DNA of 64,000 nt from positions 310,001 through 374,000 of the forward strand of contig CANKYU010000006.1 in NCBI GenBank assembly GCA_947488295.1, in the 5' to 3' direction. This document shows, in pieces, positions 1 to 10,294 of this stretch. Source of the stretch: an uncultured Anderseniella sp. Lineage in GTDB: Bacteria; Pseudomonadota; Alphaproteobacteria; Rhizobiales; Aestuariivirgaceae. Each line of letters starts with the position of its first letter. The stretch's first letter is position 1. The position numbers and the translations under genes were made by a program. The notes under the pieces were generated by a model. That model saw only the letters and a list, made by a program, of their open reading frames with translations. It had not been told where the DNA came from and made no database searches.

Positions 1-1
1 G

Positions 2-1303
2 TTCCTGTCGTGGGAAGTGGATGTCATGACGCTGATCTGCCTGTTGTTGTTCATGGGCGCGATGGGCAAGTCTGCGCAGTTCCTGCTGCACACATGGTTG
101 CCGGACGCCATGGAGGGCCCGACGCCTGTGTCTGCCCTTATCCACGCGGCGACCATGGTGACTGCCGGCGTATTCCTGGTGGCCCGCATGTCGCCAATGT
201 TCGAACTGTCCCCGACCGCATTGACGGTGGTTGTCGTCATCGGTGCAATCACCGCGTTCTTCGCCGCGACAGTCGGACTGGTGCAGAACGACATCAAGCG
301 GGTTATCGCCTATTCCACATGCTCGCAGCTCGGCTACATGTTTGTCGCCCTGGGCGTGGGTGCCTATGGAGTGGCGATTTTCCACCTGTTTACCCACGCC
401 TTCTTCAAGGCGTTGCTGTTCCTCGGCTCCGGCTCGGTCATCCACGCCATGTCCGACGAGCAGGACATGCGCAACATGGGCGGTCTGGCGCCGCATCTCA
501 AGCTGACCTGGATCATGATGCTGATCGGCACGCTGGCGCTGACCGGGTTCCCGCTGACGGCCGGGTATTTTTCCAAGGACGCGATCATCGAAGGCGCCTT
601 TGCAGCGCACGGCGGTGCCGCCACCATGGCTTTCTGGCTGTTGGTCATTTCAGCCTGCTTCACATCATTCTATTCCTGGCGTCTGATTTTCATGACTTTC
701 CACGGCAAACCACGCGCCAGTCGTGACGTGATGAACCACGTGCATGAAAGTCCCTATGTCATGCTGGTCCCGCTGTTCGTTCTGGCGCTGGGGGCCCTGT
801 TTGCCGGCGTGTTGTTCAAGGAAAACTTTATCGGACATGACGAAGCGTTGTTCTGGGGAACCGCGTTGTACAGGTTGCCGGAAAACAACATCGTGACCGA
901 GTTGCACCACGTGCCGGGATGGGTTGTCTGGTCGCCGTTCGTTGCAATGGTCATAGGCTTTGCGCTGTCGTGGCTGTTCTACATTCGCAATCCTGAATTA
1001 CCGAAACAGCTGGCTGCCCAGAATGAGCCGCTTTACAAGTTCCTGCTCAACAAATGGTACATTGACGAATTGTACGATCTCATCTTCGTTCGCCCCGCCA
1101 TGTGGCTTGGCCGCTTCCTGTGGAAGAAGGGTGACGGATGGATGATTGACGGCTTCGGACCGGACGGCGTGTCCGCCCGCGTCCTGGGTGCAGCGGGTCG
1201 CATTGTCAAACTGCAGTCCGGTTTCGTTTATCACTACGCCTTTGCCATGTTGCTCGGGGCCGCGTTCCTGATCACCTGGTACATGTTTGCAGGAGCTCAA
1301 TGA
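2..1303 (+). CDS. nuoL: NADH-quinone oxidoreductase subunit L (C-terminal part)
   Basis: This is the C-terminal part (about 433 residues) of the largest antiporter-like membrane subunit of respiratory complex I; the reading frame is open at the window edge, so the N-terminus lies upstream. The visible part has the conserved channel segment with HTWLPDAMEGPTPVSALIHA near its beginning, many hydrophobic helices, and the amphipathic C-terminal part that in this family runs along the membrane arm. Its stop overlaps the nuoM start in an ATGA arrangement, showing that it belongs to the nuo operon. Nothing looks damaged. Confidence 0.95.
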   Translation, partial: FLSWEVDVMTLICLLLFMGAMGKSAQFLLHTWLPDAMEGPTPVSALIHAATMVTAGVFLVARMSPMFELSPTALTVVVVIGAITAFFAATVGLVQNDIKRVIAYSTCSQLGYMFVALGVGAYGVAIFHLFTHAFFKALLFLGSGSVIHAMSDEQDMRNMGGLAPHLKLTWIMMLIGTLALTGFPLTAGYFSKDAIIEGAFAAHGGAATMAFWLLVISACFTSFYSWRLIFMTFHGKPRASRDVMNHVHESPYVMLVPLFVLALGALFAGVLFKENFIGHDEALFWGTALYRLPENNIVTELHHVPGWVVWSPFVAMVIGFALSWLFYIRNPELPKQLAAQNEPLYKFLLNKWYIDELYDLIFVRPAMWLGRFLWKKGDGWMIDGFGPDGVSARVLGAAGRIVKLQSGFVYHYAFAMLLGAAFLITWYMFAGAQ

Positions 1304-2829
1304 TGACCGGCTGGTACATCTTATCAACGATCACTTTCCTGCCCATGGTTGGTGCGCTGTTCATTCTGGTGATCCGCGGCGACGATGCCGTTGCACGCCG
1401 CAACATGCGCGCCACCGCCTTGTCAGTGACCCTCATTACCTTCGTGCTGTCGCTTCTGGCGTGGAACGGGTTCGATCCTTCGCAGTCAGGTTTCCAGCTC
1501 GAAGACAAGGTCACCTGGCTTGGTGGTCTGATGACCTACCATATGGGTGTCGACGGTATTTCCATGCCGTTTGTGCTGCTGACAACGGCTATGATGCCGT
1601 TGTGCATTATAGCCAGTTGGGGCGTGGAAAAGCGCGTCAAGGAATACATGATCGCATTCCTGGTCCTGGAAACCCTGATGATTGGTGTGTTCTGCGCGCT
1701 GGACCTGGTGCTGTTCTATCTGTTCTTCGAGGCGGGCCTTATTCCGATGTTCCTGATCATCGGCATCTGGGGCGGCGCCCGGCGGGTGTATGCCAGTTTC
1801 AAGTTCTTCCTGTACACGCTGCTCGGCTCGGTGCTGATGCTGCTGGCGATCATGGCGATGTATTCCTATGCCGGGACCACCGATATTGCCGAGATACTTG
1901 CCGATAAGAATTTCCCGGCAGATATGCAGACCTGGTTGTGGCTGGCGTTCTTTGCCTCCTTCGCCGTCAAGATGCCCATGTGGCCGGTGCACACATGGCT
2001 GCCTGACGCCCATGTTGAAGCCCCTACAGCCGGCTCGGTGGTCCTTGCGGCAATCCTGCTGAAAATGGGCGGTTACGGCTTTTTGCGGTTCTCGCTGCCG
2101 ATGTTCCCGCTGGCGTCGGAAATGTTTGCCCCCGTGGTGTTCGTCCTGTCCGTTGTCGCCATCGTCTATACATCGCTGGTTGCACTGATGCAGGAGGACA
2201 TGAAGAAGCTGATTGCCTACTCATCGGTCGCCCACATGGGCTTTGTTACCATGGGTATCTTCTCCCTGAACAAGCAGGGTATCGATGGCGCGATTTTCCA
2301 GATGATAAGCCATGGCTTCATTTCAGGTGCGCTGTTCCTGTGCGTCGGTGTTGTCTACGACCGGATGCATACCCGCGAGATTGCCGCCTATGGCGGGCTG
2401 GTCAACCGGATGCCGGCCTATGCCGCGATTTTCCTGCTGTTCACCATGGCCAATGTCGGATTGCCGGGAACGTCCGGGTTTGTCGGCGAGTTCCTGACAC
2501 TGACGGGCGCTTACAAGGCAAACACCTGGGTGGCGTTCTTTGCAACTACCGGCGTCATACTGTCGGCAGGCTATGCACTGTGGCTGTATCGGCGGGTGGT
2601 GTTTGGCGTGTTGCAGAAGGACAGCCTCAAGGCGATTGCGGATATCTCACCGCGTGAAGCTGTGACACTGCTGCCGCTGGTTGCGGCGACGATATATTTC
2701 GGAGTGTATCCGGCGCCGGTGATGACGGCAATTTCAGCCTCCGTGGACAATCTGCTTGTCGACATGCAGACGGCGCTTGATGCCCAGTCTGCAGTGCTGC
2801 AGGCGGCGGCTGCAGCGGTAGGAAACTAG
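1300..2829 (+). CDS. nuoM: NADH-quinone oxidoreductase subunit M
   Basis: The 509-residue product is a Mrp-antiporter-like proton-translocating subunit of complex I in the inner membrane. A membrane glutamate in LFFEAGLIPMFL falls at residue 144, the position of the essential glutamate of the E. coli protein. The channel lysine sits at about residue 224 in AVKMPMWPVHTWLPDAH. Length is normal for the family. The ATG overlaps the nuoL stop by four bases, so translation is probably coupled. Confidence 0.97.
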   Translation: MMTGWYILSTITFLPMVGALFILVIRGDDAVARRNMRATALSVTLITFVLSLLAWNGFDPSQSGFQLEDKVTWLGGLMTYHMGVDGISMPFVLLTTAMMPLCIIASWGVEKRVKEYMIAFLVLETLMIGVFCALDLVLFYLFFEAGLIPMFLIIGIWGGARRVYASFKFFLYTLLGSVLMLLAIMAMYSYAGTTDIAEILADKNFPADMQTWLWLAFFASFAVKMPMWPVHTWLPDAHVEAPTAGSVVLAAILLKMGGYGFLRFSLPMFPLASEMFAPVVFVLSVVAIVYTSLVALMQEDMKKLIAYSSVAHMGFVTMGIFSLNKQGIDGAIFQMISHGFISGALFLCVGVVYDRMHTREIAAYGGLVNRMPAYAAIFLLFTMANVGLPGTSGFVGEFLTLTGAYKANTWVAFFATTGVILSAGYALWLYRRVVFGVLQKDSLKAIADISPREAVTLLPLVAATIYFGVYPAPVMTAISASVDNLLVDMQTALDAQSAVLQAAAAAVGN

Positions 2830-2908
2830 AACATTGTTGGCCGGGGCAGACAGGCATGAAAGCCGCGTTGATTGCTTCAAAAGGTTTGAGAAAGTCAGGA
2901 TCGGGTAA

Positions 2909-4357
2909 ATGGGCGATATACTAGCAACAGCCGATGCAACTGCCGCGCTGCCGGAAATATTCCTGGCGCTGGCAACCATGGCGCTTCTCATGCTGGGTGT
3001 GTTTTCGAAGCGCAATCCGACAGAAATGATCAACACGCTGGCGCTGGCCAGTTTGGCTGTGACTGCGGGCCTTGTAGTGATCATGTCTGACGGAGGGACA
3101 CAGCGCGCATTTCTGGACAGTTTTATCGTGGATGGCTTTGCCCGGTTCATGAAGATGCTGGTGCTGTTCGGTTCTGCTGCTGCGATCATCATGTCGTCCA
3201 GTTTCATGAAAACCGAGAAACTGGACCAGTTCGAGTATCCCATACTCATCATGATGGCCACGGTCGGCATGATGATGATGATCTCGGCCAATGATCTGAT
3301 TGCGCTCTATATGGGGCTGGAACTGCAGTCGCTGTCGCTTTACGTCGTTGCCGCCTTCAACAGGGACAGTGCGCGATCCTCTGAGGCGGGTTTGAAATAC
3401 TTCGTACTGGGCGCGCTTTCGTCCGGCATGCTTTTGTATGGTTCGTCCCTGATTTACGGTTTTTCAGGCTCGGTGGCGTTCTCCGAGATTGCCAGGGCGG
3501 CGGCCGGCGACGAGGTAGGTCTTGGTCTGCTGTTTGGCCTGGTGTTCCTGATTTCGGGAATGGCGTTCAAGATTTCCGCGGTTCCGTTCCACATGTGGAC
3601 ACCGGATGTTTATGAAGGCTCTCCGACACCTGTTACCGCGTTCTTTGCTGCGGCCCCGAAAGTCGCCGCGATGGCCCTGTTCGTGAGGGTGATGCATGAT
3701 GCATTTGGCGGTGCTGTCGCCCAGTGGCAGCAGGTCATAGTGTTCATCTCCATCGCCTCGATGGTGCTCGGTGCATTTGCGGCCATTGGCCAAAGCAATA
3801 TCAAGCGCCTGCTTGCCTATTCTTCCATCGGTCACATGGGATATGCGCTGGTTGGTCTGGCGGCCGGGACCCAGTCGGGCGTTCGCGGCGTCGTCATCTA
3901 CATGGCTATTTACATGATCATGACCCTGGGCGCGTTTGCCTGCGTGATCTATATGCGCCGGCGCGGGACCGCGGTTGAGCGAATTTCAGATCTCTCCGGT
4001 CTGGCTCGCAACGACAGCGTCATGGCGTTCGTATTTGCAATGCTGATGTTCTCGCTTGCCGGCATTCCTCCACTGGCCGGGTTCTTCGGCAAGTATTTCG
4101 TGTTCCTCGCTGCCATAGACGCGAAAATGTACACACTGGCGGTTATCGGCGTGCTGGCATCCGTGGTGTCTGCGTTTTACTATCTGAGGGTCGTCAAGAT
4201 CATGTACTTTGACGAACCTGCGGATGAATTTGATTCAGCGCCGATGGAAGTCCGGGTCATTGCGATTGCGGCCGGTGTCATGGCAATCGGCATGGTGCTG
4301 GTTCTCAAGCAACTCAATATTGCGGCCAACGCCGCAGCGGCATCGCTGTTCCTGTGA
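2909..4357 (+). CDS. nuoN: NADH-quinone oxidoreductase subunit N
   Basis: The 482-residue product is the third antiporter-like subunit of complex I, with about 14 hydrophobic segments and the family motif FKISAVPFHMWTPDVYEGSP around residues 222-241. It starts 79 bases after nuoM and is the last gene of the nuo operon proper. Its stop overlaps the GTG start of the biotin ligase gene by four bases, so the next gene is probably co-translated. Confidence 0.97.
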   Translation: MGDILATADATAALPEIFLALATMALLMLGVFSKRNPTEMINTLALASLAVTAGLVVIMSDGGTQRAFLDSFIVDGFARFMKMLVLFGSAAAIIMSSSFMKTEKLDQFEYPILIMMATVGMMMMISANDLIALYMGLELQSLSLYVVAAFNRDSARSSEAGLKYFVLGALSSGMLLYGSSLIYGFSGSVAFSEIARAAAGDEVGLGLLFGLVFLISGMAFKISAVPFHMWTPDVYEGSPTPVTAFFAAAPKVAAMALFVRVMHDAFGGAVAQWQQVIVFISIASMVLGAFAAIGQSNIKRLLAYSSIGHMGYALVGLAAGTQSGVRGVVIYMAIYMIMTLGAFACVIYMRRRGTAVERISDLSGLARNDSVMAFVFAMLMFSLAGIPPLAGFFGKYFVFLAAIDAKMYTLAVIGVLASVVSAFYYLRVVKIMYFDEPADEFDSAPMEVRVIAIAAGVMAIGMVLVLKQLNIAANAAAASLFL

Positions 4358-5103
4358 GCGGATCACCCGGCGGGCTTCCCGATGTCATCTGGCATGACAG
4401 CGTCGGTTCCACCAATGATGAAGCGCAGGCGCGGGTGGCCGGTGAAGACGCACACCCGGTCTGGATCGCGGCCGCGGAGCAGACAAGCGGCAAGGGCAGG
4501 CTGGGACGCTTGTGGGTTTCCAGGCCGGGCAATCTGTATGCCAGCCTGGTATGGCCGTCAGACGTAGAGGCCGGACGTCTGGCCAGCCTGTCTCTCGTAG
4601 CGGGGCTGGCGGTGCGCGATGCGGTAATACAAGCCGGTGTTGCAGAGCCGGTGCAGTTGAAGTGGCCCAATGATGTTCTGGTCGGCGGCAAGAAAGTGTC
4701 CGGCATACTCATAGAGACTATGGCGCGGCAAGGTTTTCATGTCGCCATTATAGGATGCGGTATCAATCTGGTTCACCACCCGGGCGACACCCGTTGGCCG
4801 GCAACAGACCTTTCTGCCAGCGGCATCGCGATCGAACCGCGCGCGATGCTGGAACATCTGCGTGGCGCCATGCACGCACGTTTTCGGCAATGGGCAGAAG
4901 GAGCAGGGCTTTCCAGTATTCATGACGACTGGATGGCCGCTGCCTTGGGGCGCGGCGGGCGGATATCGGTCGAAGGTGGCAAGCAGGGTGTGTTCACAGG
5001 ATTGAGTGATGACGGCGCACTGGAGTTGACACTGGACGACGGCTCGCTGTGGACCCATCATGCAGGTGATGTTGAGTGGCTGGAGCAGCGCGGCTCGTCG
5101 TAA
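4354..5103 (+). CDS. birA: Biotin--[acetyl-CoA-carboxylase] ligase
   Basis: The 249-residue enzyme activates biotin to biotinyl-AMP and transfers it to biotin carboxyl carrier protein. The adenylate-binding loop is visible as SGKGRLGRLW near residue 46, followed by the central-domain segment KWPNDVLVGGKKVSGILIE. It lacks the N-terminal winged-helix DNA-binding domain of E. coli BirA, so it should be a ligase only and not a repressor. The GTG start overlaps the nuoN stop; linkage of birA to nuo is a common alphaproteobacterial arrangement. Confidence 0.93.
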   Translation: MSGSPGGLPDVIWHDSVGSTNDEAQARVAGEDAHPVWIAAAEQTSGKGRLGRLWVSRPGNLYASLVWPSDVEAGRLASLSLVAGLAVRDAVIQAGVAEPVQLKWPNDVLVGGKKVSGILIETMARQGFHVAIIGCGINLVHHPGDTRWPATDLSASGIAIEPRAMLEHLRGAMHARFRQWAEGAGLSSIHDDWMAAALGRGGRISVEGGKQGVFTGLSDDGALELTLDDGSLWTHHAGDVEWLEQRGSS

Positions 5104-5176
5104 ACAGCCGGGCAACAACGGGGTATAATGATAGGGAACGGTTTTGGTTCCTTAATTCAGGTGGACTGGGGACGTA

Positions 5177-6856
5177 ATGACGGGGCGCAAGAAGCCGGGG
5201 GCTGAACTGGTGCTGCTTCCTATGGGCGGCATGGGCGAAATCGGCATGAATGCCTATGCCTACGGGCTTGGTACGACTGCCAGGCGAAAATGGATTCTGG
5301 TCGATTGCGGCGTGAAGTTCGGAGACGAGCGCGACCCCGGTATCGATGTGATCCTGCCGGACGTCAGCTATCTCGAGGCCGAGGCAAAAAACCTGCTTGG
5401 AATTTTTCTGACCCATGGTCACGAAGATCATATTGGCGGCATAGCATGGCTGTGGCCGTTACTTCGTTGTCCGGTCTATTGCACGCCGTTTGCCGCCGAA
5501 CTTGTAAAGCGCAAGCTGGCCGAAGCCGGATTGTTGGGTGAAGTGCCCTTGCGTGTCGTACCGCTTGGCGGAACGGTTGAGGCAGGTGGATTTTCGGTTG
5601 AGTATGTGTCCGTTACCCATTCAATTCCCGAACCTGCTGCATTGGCTATTCGCACCTCCGCCGGCACGATTGTCCACTCCGGTGACTGGAAACTCGATCC
5701 CACGCCGACGATTGCACCGCTGATGGACATTGATCGCTTGATGGAGATCGGCAATGAAGGCGTCGATGTCCTGGTGTGCGACTCGACAAATGTGCTGCGC
5801 GAAGGCCATTCGCCGTCCGAAACTGAAATCTCCGATAACCTTGCCAATATTATTGGCGAAGCAAAGGGCAGGGTGGCGATCACGACATTTGCCAGCCACG
5901 TCGGGCGCATCACCTCAATCGCGCAGGCAGCCCGCGCCAACGGCCGCGAGGTCGTGGTGGCGGGCAGGGCGATGCACAACATCATCGCGGCTGCCCGCGA
6001 GGTCGGTCTTCTCAAGGAAGCCAACAGTTTCCGCGACCAGACCGAGTACGGTTATCTGCCCAGGGACAAGGTGGTCTTGTTGTGTACGGGCTCGCAGGGC
6101 GAACCCCGTGCCGCCATGGCCCGCATCGCGGCGGACAATCATCCGGATATTACGTTGGACAAGGACGACCTGGTGATCTTCTCCTCAAAGACCATTCCCG
6201 GCAACGAGAAGTCGGTCGGCGAATTGCTCAACAAGCTTGCAGAACAACAGGTTGAGGTCATTACCTCAGATGATGCGCTGGTCCATACATCCGGCCACCC
6301 GCGTCAGGATGAATTGCGCCAGTTTTACAGCTGGGTCAGGCCGAAGCTGCTTGTGCCGATGCATGGCGAAGCACGCCATCTCATGAAGCAGACCGAGTTC
6401 GCCGCTGAATGCGGTATTCCCGAAACCGCCTCGGCGATGGCCGGGGAGGTGCTGCGGCTGGCACCGGGTGAGGCAAAAATTGTCGATGACGTACCCGGTG
6501 GCAGACTGCATGTCGACGGTCGCATCATCGTGCCCAGCATAGAGGGCCCGGCGCGCAAACGGCGCAAGCTTGCTCATGTCGGCGTGATTGCCGTGTCGCT
6601 GGTGATCGATGGCAACGGCCGCATGGTGGATGATCCGCAGGCGGTTCTGGACGGGATGCCGGAGGAAACCGTGGCCGGGTATGAGTTCTTCGAACTTGTG
6701 CTGGATATCGTTGAAGAGGTGTTTGAATCCATTCCGCGCAAACGCCGCCAGATTGATGAGGTTGTCGAGGAAAAACTCCGTCAATCCATCCGCCGCCGCA
6801 TCGAGACGGAGTGGGGGAAACGCCCCATCGTTCATGTGTTGATTCACCGGGTTTAG
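5177..6856 (+). CDS. rnj: Ribonuclease J
   Basis: The 559-residue metallo-beta-lactamase/beta-CASP nuclease should act in 5'-3' exonucleolytic and endonucleolytic RNA processing in the cytoplasm. The zinc-binding motif HGHEDHIGG is at about residues 80-88. The beta-CASP region carries FASHVGRI and later HTSGHPRQDEL, and HGEARHL comes before a C-terminal domain. Length is typical of RNase J. It follows birA by 73 bases, an order known from several alphaproteobacteria. Confidence 0.95.
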   Translation: MTGRKKPGAELVLLPMGGMGEIGMNAYAYGLGTTARRKWILVDCGVKFGDERDPGIDVILPDVSYLEAEAKNLLGIFLTHGHEDHIGGIAWLWPLLRCPVYCTPFAAELVKRKLAEAGLLGEVPLRVVPLGGTVEAGGFSVEYVSVTHSIPEPAALAIRTSAGTIVHSGDWKLDPTPTIAPLMDIDRLMEIGNEGVDVLVCDSTNVLREGHSPSETEISDNLANIIGEAKGRVAITTFASHVGRITSIAQAARANGREVVVAGRAMHNIIAAAREVGLLKEANSFRDQTEYGYLPRDKVVLLCTGSQGEPRAAMARIAADNHPDITLDKDDLVIFSSKTIPGNEKSVGELLNKLAEQQVEVITSDDALVHTSGHPRQDELRQFYSWVRPKLLVPMHGEARHLMKQTEFAAECGIPETASAMAGEVLRLAPGEAKIVDDVPGGRLHVDGRIIVPSIEGPARKRRKLAHVGVIAVSLVIDGNGRMVDDPQAVLDGMPEETVAGYEFFELVLDIVEEVFESIPRKRRQIDEVVEEKLRQSIRRRIETEWGKRPIVHVLIHRV

Positions 6857-6876
6857 CCAATGCGTCATATCCATTT

Positions 6877-6911
6877 AAAGCCGCATTTAGCTGCAACCGA
6901 ATTGCGGCTTT
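6877..6911 (+). terminator. Hairpin downstream of RNase J gene
   Basis: A perfect 9-bp stem (AAAGCCGCA paired with TGCGGCTTT) closes a 17-base loop 20 bases after the RNase J stop. The downstream arm ends in three T residues only, so this is a weak intrinsic terminator or an mRNA 3'-end stabilising hairpin. Confidence 0.5.
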
Positions 6912-7012
6912 CCTGATTGCGCAGGCACAAATCGGGGATCTGAATGCCGAACATGTTGCATGAATCACCAGAAAAGCGGCATTTAGTGAGTCCGTATTGA
7001 AGGAAGCGAATC

Positions 7013-9256
7013 ATGTCTGACCTGGCCCCGCCCGGCGCGCCTGAAGGAATAGAACCGGTTGATCTCAGATCAGCGCTGGAAGAGCGCTATCTGGCCTATG
7101 CCCTGTCAACCATCATGCACCGTGCGCTACCCGATGTGCGTGATGGACTGAAGCCGGTTCATCGCCGTCTGCTGTTTGCTATGCGCATGCTGAAACTGGA
7201 CCCCAATCAGGGGTTTAAAAAGTGCGCCCGGGTCGTCGGTGACGTGATCGGTAAGTACCACCCGCATGGAGACCAGGCGGTGTATGACGCCATGGTACGT
7301 CTGGCGCAGGACTTTGCCCAGCGCTACCCGCTGGTCGAGGGGCAGGGTAATTTCGGCAATATCGACGGCGATAACGCGGCTGCCTACCGGTATACCGAAG
7401 CCCGGTTGACCGATGTGGCCATGGCGCTGCTCAACGGCATCGACGAGGACACCGTAGATTTTCGCGAAACCTACAATGGCGAGGATTCTGAACCGGTCGT
7501 TCTGCCCGGCGCATTTCCCAACCTGCTGGCCAATGGCGCGACCGGCATCGCGGTCGGCATGGCGACATCCATTCCGCCGCACAATGCCGGTGAGCTGTGT
7601 GATGCGGCACTGCATCTGATCAAGTTCCCCAATGCCGGCATCGACAAGCTGATGCAGTTTGTTCCAGGGCCTGACCTGCCGACCGGCGGCATAATTATCG
7701 ACACGCCCGCCCAGATGGCTGAAGCCTATCGCACCGGGCGCGGCGGATTCCGCGTGCGCGCGGTCTGGGACACTGAGGATATGGGCCGCGGCACCTGGCA
7801 GATCGTTATCACCGAGATTCCCTACCAGGTGCAGAAGGGCAAGCTGGTTGAGAAAATCGCCGAACTCCTGACAGACAGAAAACTGCCGCTGCTTGGCGAT
7901 GTGCGTGATGAATCTGCCGAAGACGTTCGCCTTGTGCTGGAGCCGAAGAGCCGGACAGTCGATCCCGTGCTGCTGATGGAGCAGATGTTCAAGCTGACCG
8001 ATCTGGAAAGCAGACTGTCGCTCAACATGAACGTACTGTCCGGTGGCAAGGTGCCCAGGGTCATGTCCTTGTCGGAGGTGCTGCGCGAATGGCTTGAACA
8101 TCGCAAGGATGTGCTGGTCCGCCGCTCCAATCATCGCGTCGGGGTGATTTCACGCCGGCTGGAGGTGCTCGGCGGATACCTGGTCGCCTACCTGAATATT
8201 GACGAGGTGATCGCGATTATCCGGGCTGAGGAAGAACCCAAGCCGGTCTTGATGAAGCGCTTCGAACTGACCGATGTTCAGGCCGAGGCCATACTCAACA
8301 TGCGCCTGCGCGCGCTTCGCAAGCTGGAAGAGTTTGAAATTCGCAAGGAACACGAAGCCCTGAGCCTGGAGAAGGCCGGCCTTGAAGCGCTTCTGGCCTC
8401 CGATGATGAGCAATGGAGCCGCATTGCTGCTGAAGTCCGCGAAACGCGGGACAAGTTCGGCAAGAAGACAGAGCTTGGCGCGCGACGCACGGATTTTGCC
8501 GAAGCACCGGAAATTGACTTCAACCTCGAAGAGGCGATGATTGAGAAGGAGCCGGTTACAGTTGTTTGTTCCGACAAGGGCTGGATTCGTGCGCTCAAGG
8601 GTCACCTCCAGGACACCAGCACCATTTCCTATAAGGACGGTGACAAGGCGAGGTTTGCAGTCCACGCGGAAACCACCAACAAGATCCTGCTGCTGAGCTC
8701 TTCCGGCCGTTTCTTCACACTTGATGCAAACAAGTTGCCCGGTGGCAGGGGGCACGGTGAACCGGTGCGGCTGATTGCCGACATGGATGCAGCCGATGCC
8801 ATAGTCGCGTTGTTCATCTATCAGTCCGGCGGAAAACTGCTGTTGGCTTCGACCAATGGCGACGGCTTCATCGTTGCCCAGGATGATTGCCTGGCCAATA
8901 CCCGGAAAGGCAAGCAGGTCCTGAATGTGAAACTCCCTGTTGAGGCTCATGTTTGCCGGCACGTCATGGAGGACGATGACCATGTTGCCAGCATCGGGGA
9001 GAACCGCAAGCTGGTCATTTTCAAACTTGATGAGTTACCGGAAATGCCGCGTGGAAAAGGTGTTCGCCTGCAAAAGTTCAAAGACGGTGGCTTGGCTGAC
9101 GTGCGAAGCTTCAGGCTGTCTGAAGGGCTTAGCTGGACCGATACGTCGGGACGGAACTGGACCGTAACAGACCTGGATGAATGGCTGGGCAGTCGGGCCC
9201 AGGCAGGTCGATTACCTCCAAAAGGGTTTCCTCGAAATAACAGTTTCGGCGGTTAG
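7013..9256 (+). CDS. parC: DNA topoisomerase IV subunit A
   Basis: The 747-residue product is the DNA-cleaving subunit of topoisomerase IV, which decatenates daughter chromosomes. The catalytic tyrosine is in YRYTEARL at about residue 127. The breakage-reunion core carries GKYHPHGDQAVYDAMVR at about 81-97, and the C-terminal part has beta-pinwheel-type repeats. It lacks the GyrA-box motif and is shorter than GyrA, which favours ParC. The quinolone-contact position that is Ser80 in E. coli ParC is Gln here (residue 88), while the acidic residue four positions later is kept (Asp92). Confidence 0.95.
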   Translation: MSDLAPPGAPEGIEPVDLRSALEERYLAYALSTIMHRALPDVRDGLKPVHRRLLFAMRMLKLDPNQGFKKCARVVGDVIGKYHPHGDQAVYDAMVRLAQDFAQRYPLVEGQGNFGNIDGDNAAAYRYTEARLTDVAMALLNGIDEDTVDFRETYNGEDSEPVVLPGAFPNLLANGATGIAVGMATSIPPHNAGELCDAALHLIKFPNAGIDKLMQFVPGPDLPTGGIIIDTPAQMAEAYRTGRGGFRVRAVWDTEDMGRGTWQIVITEIPYQVQKGKLVEKIAELLTDRKLPLLGDVRDESAEDVRLVLEPKSRTVDPVLLMEQMFKLTDLESRLSLNMNVLSGGKVPRVMSLSEVLREWLEHRKDVLVRRSNHRVGVISRRLEVLGGYLVAYLNIDEVIAIIRAEEEPKPVLMKRFELTDVQAEAILNMRLRALRKLEEFEIRKEHEALSLEKAGLEALLASDDEQWSRIAAEVRETRDKFGKKTELGARRTDFAEAPEIDFNLEEAMIEKEPVTVVCSDKGWIRALKGHLQDTSTISYKDGDKARFAVHAETTNKILLLSSSGRFFTLDANKLPGGRGHGEPVRLIADMDAADAIVALFIYQSGGKLLLASTNGDGFIVAQDDCLANTRKGKQVLNVKLPVEAHVCRHVMEDDDHVASIGENRKLVIFKLDELPEMPRGKGVRLQKFKDGGLADVRSFRLSEGLSWTDTSGRNWTVTDLDEWLGSRAQAGRLPPKGFPRNNSFGG

Positions 9257-9535
9257 TCGTTGATATGCCACCCGAGGTGGTAGCATTGGCCAAGGTAAGG
9301 CAAGTTCACTGTTGGGTTGATCTTGCCCGACATTGGATGAGTGTTGCCCGTTTCCGTGCAGAAATTGTCCTGCAACTGCCGTAATTCCCTAATTTCCAAT
9401 AAAAAAAGCCTCTTTGCTGCTTAACTGTTTGTTTGCTCAAATGTGACCTAATTGTGGAGTTCACCGCTTCGGGCGACATAAAGTTCGTCGGCGTGGCAGA
9501 GAACGCAACTGTTGGATCAATCAACGGTACGAAAA

Positions 9536-10294
9536 ATGGACGGCACAGAATACTGGGTGGTGAACGGAAAGGTCGATATCGATCCCTTTTCGAATCCGCA
9601 GATCAACAGCCCTGATCAGCTGATGCAGCGGTCAGGCGGAGTTCATGTGAGCACGAGCCGCAAGGGTACCGTGGTGCGCTGGGCCATGTTCGCGTCTAAC
9701 TGGGCATCGCTTTACTATGTGGCCGAGACACTTTGCAGTGTGCCGGGGCCATACACATTTGAGTTTTTTCTGTCCGGCTGGTTCACCCAGACGGTCAACG
9801 ACCCGACAGAAGCCTACCTGCGTCTTCATGATCTGATCGCCAAGAGCGATATCCACCTGCGGCAGAAGACGTTTGTCAAAGCGATGGACCCGGATATTTC
9901 ATCCTGGGTGCCCAACCTGCTGGCTGACGTGTACAAGGAACGGGCCTCCGATCCCGCTGTGACTGTTGATTGCAGTCTGGATACGGAGACCAACCGTTTC
10001 GTTGTGGACAGGGTTGGAGAAAACTCCGGTATTGCGAAACTGTTCGGCAGGCAGCCCGACACATTTCCATGCCTGTCAGGCCACTCCTACGATCATGTGG
10101 TGTCCAGCGCCTACAAGAAAGTGCTGAGAACCGGTGAACCACACTATGATCATGTGGTTGCTTCCCTGCCCATGAACCAAACGGCACACTGGTTTACCTA
10201 TCAGAGAGTTATTCTGCCCCACAGCTTCACAGACGGACGCAAGGGAGTTTCTGTCGTGAGCGAGTTTGGCAAGGTGGATATCAATCTCCTTTGA
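9536..10294 (+). CDS. Hypothetical protein, PAS-like sensor candidate
   Basis: The reading frame encodes about 252 residues from ATG 9536; a TTG at 9512 is an alternative start and no strong ribosome-binding site decides between them. The C-terminal half (about residues 120-250) includes SYDHVVSSAYKKVLRTGEP and PHYDHVVAS. These resemble the PAS_5-type fold of small alphaproteobacterial sensor proteins, but this is a pattern impression and not a proven match. There is no signal peptide or membrane segment. It converges with the next gene, their stops overlapping by 14 bases. Function is unknown. Confidence 0.6.
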   Translation: MDGTEYWVVNGKVDIDPFSNPQINSPDQLMQRSGGVHVSTSRKGTVVRWAMFASNWASLYYVAETLCSVPGPYTFEFFLSGWFTQTVNDPTEAYLRLHDLIAKSDIHLRQKTFVKAMDPDISSWVPNLLADVYKERASDPAVTVDCSLDTETNRFVVDRVGENSGIAKLFGRQPDTFPCLSGHSYDHVVSSAYKKVLRTGEPHYDHVVASLPMNQTAHWFTYQRVILPHSFTDGRKGVSVVSEFGKVDINLL

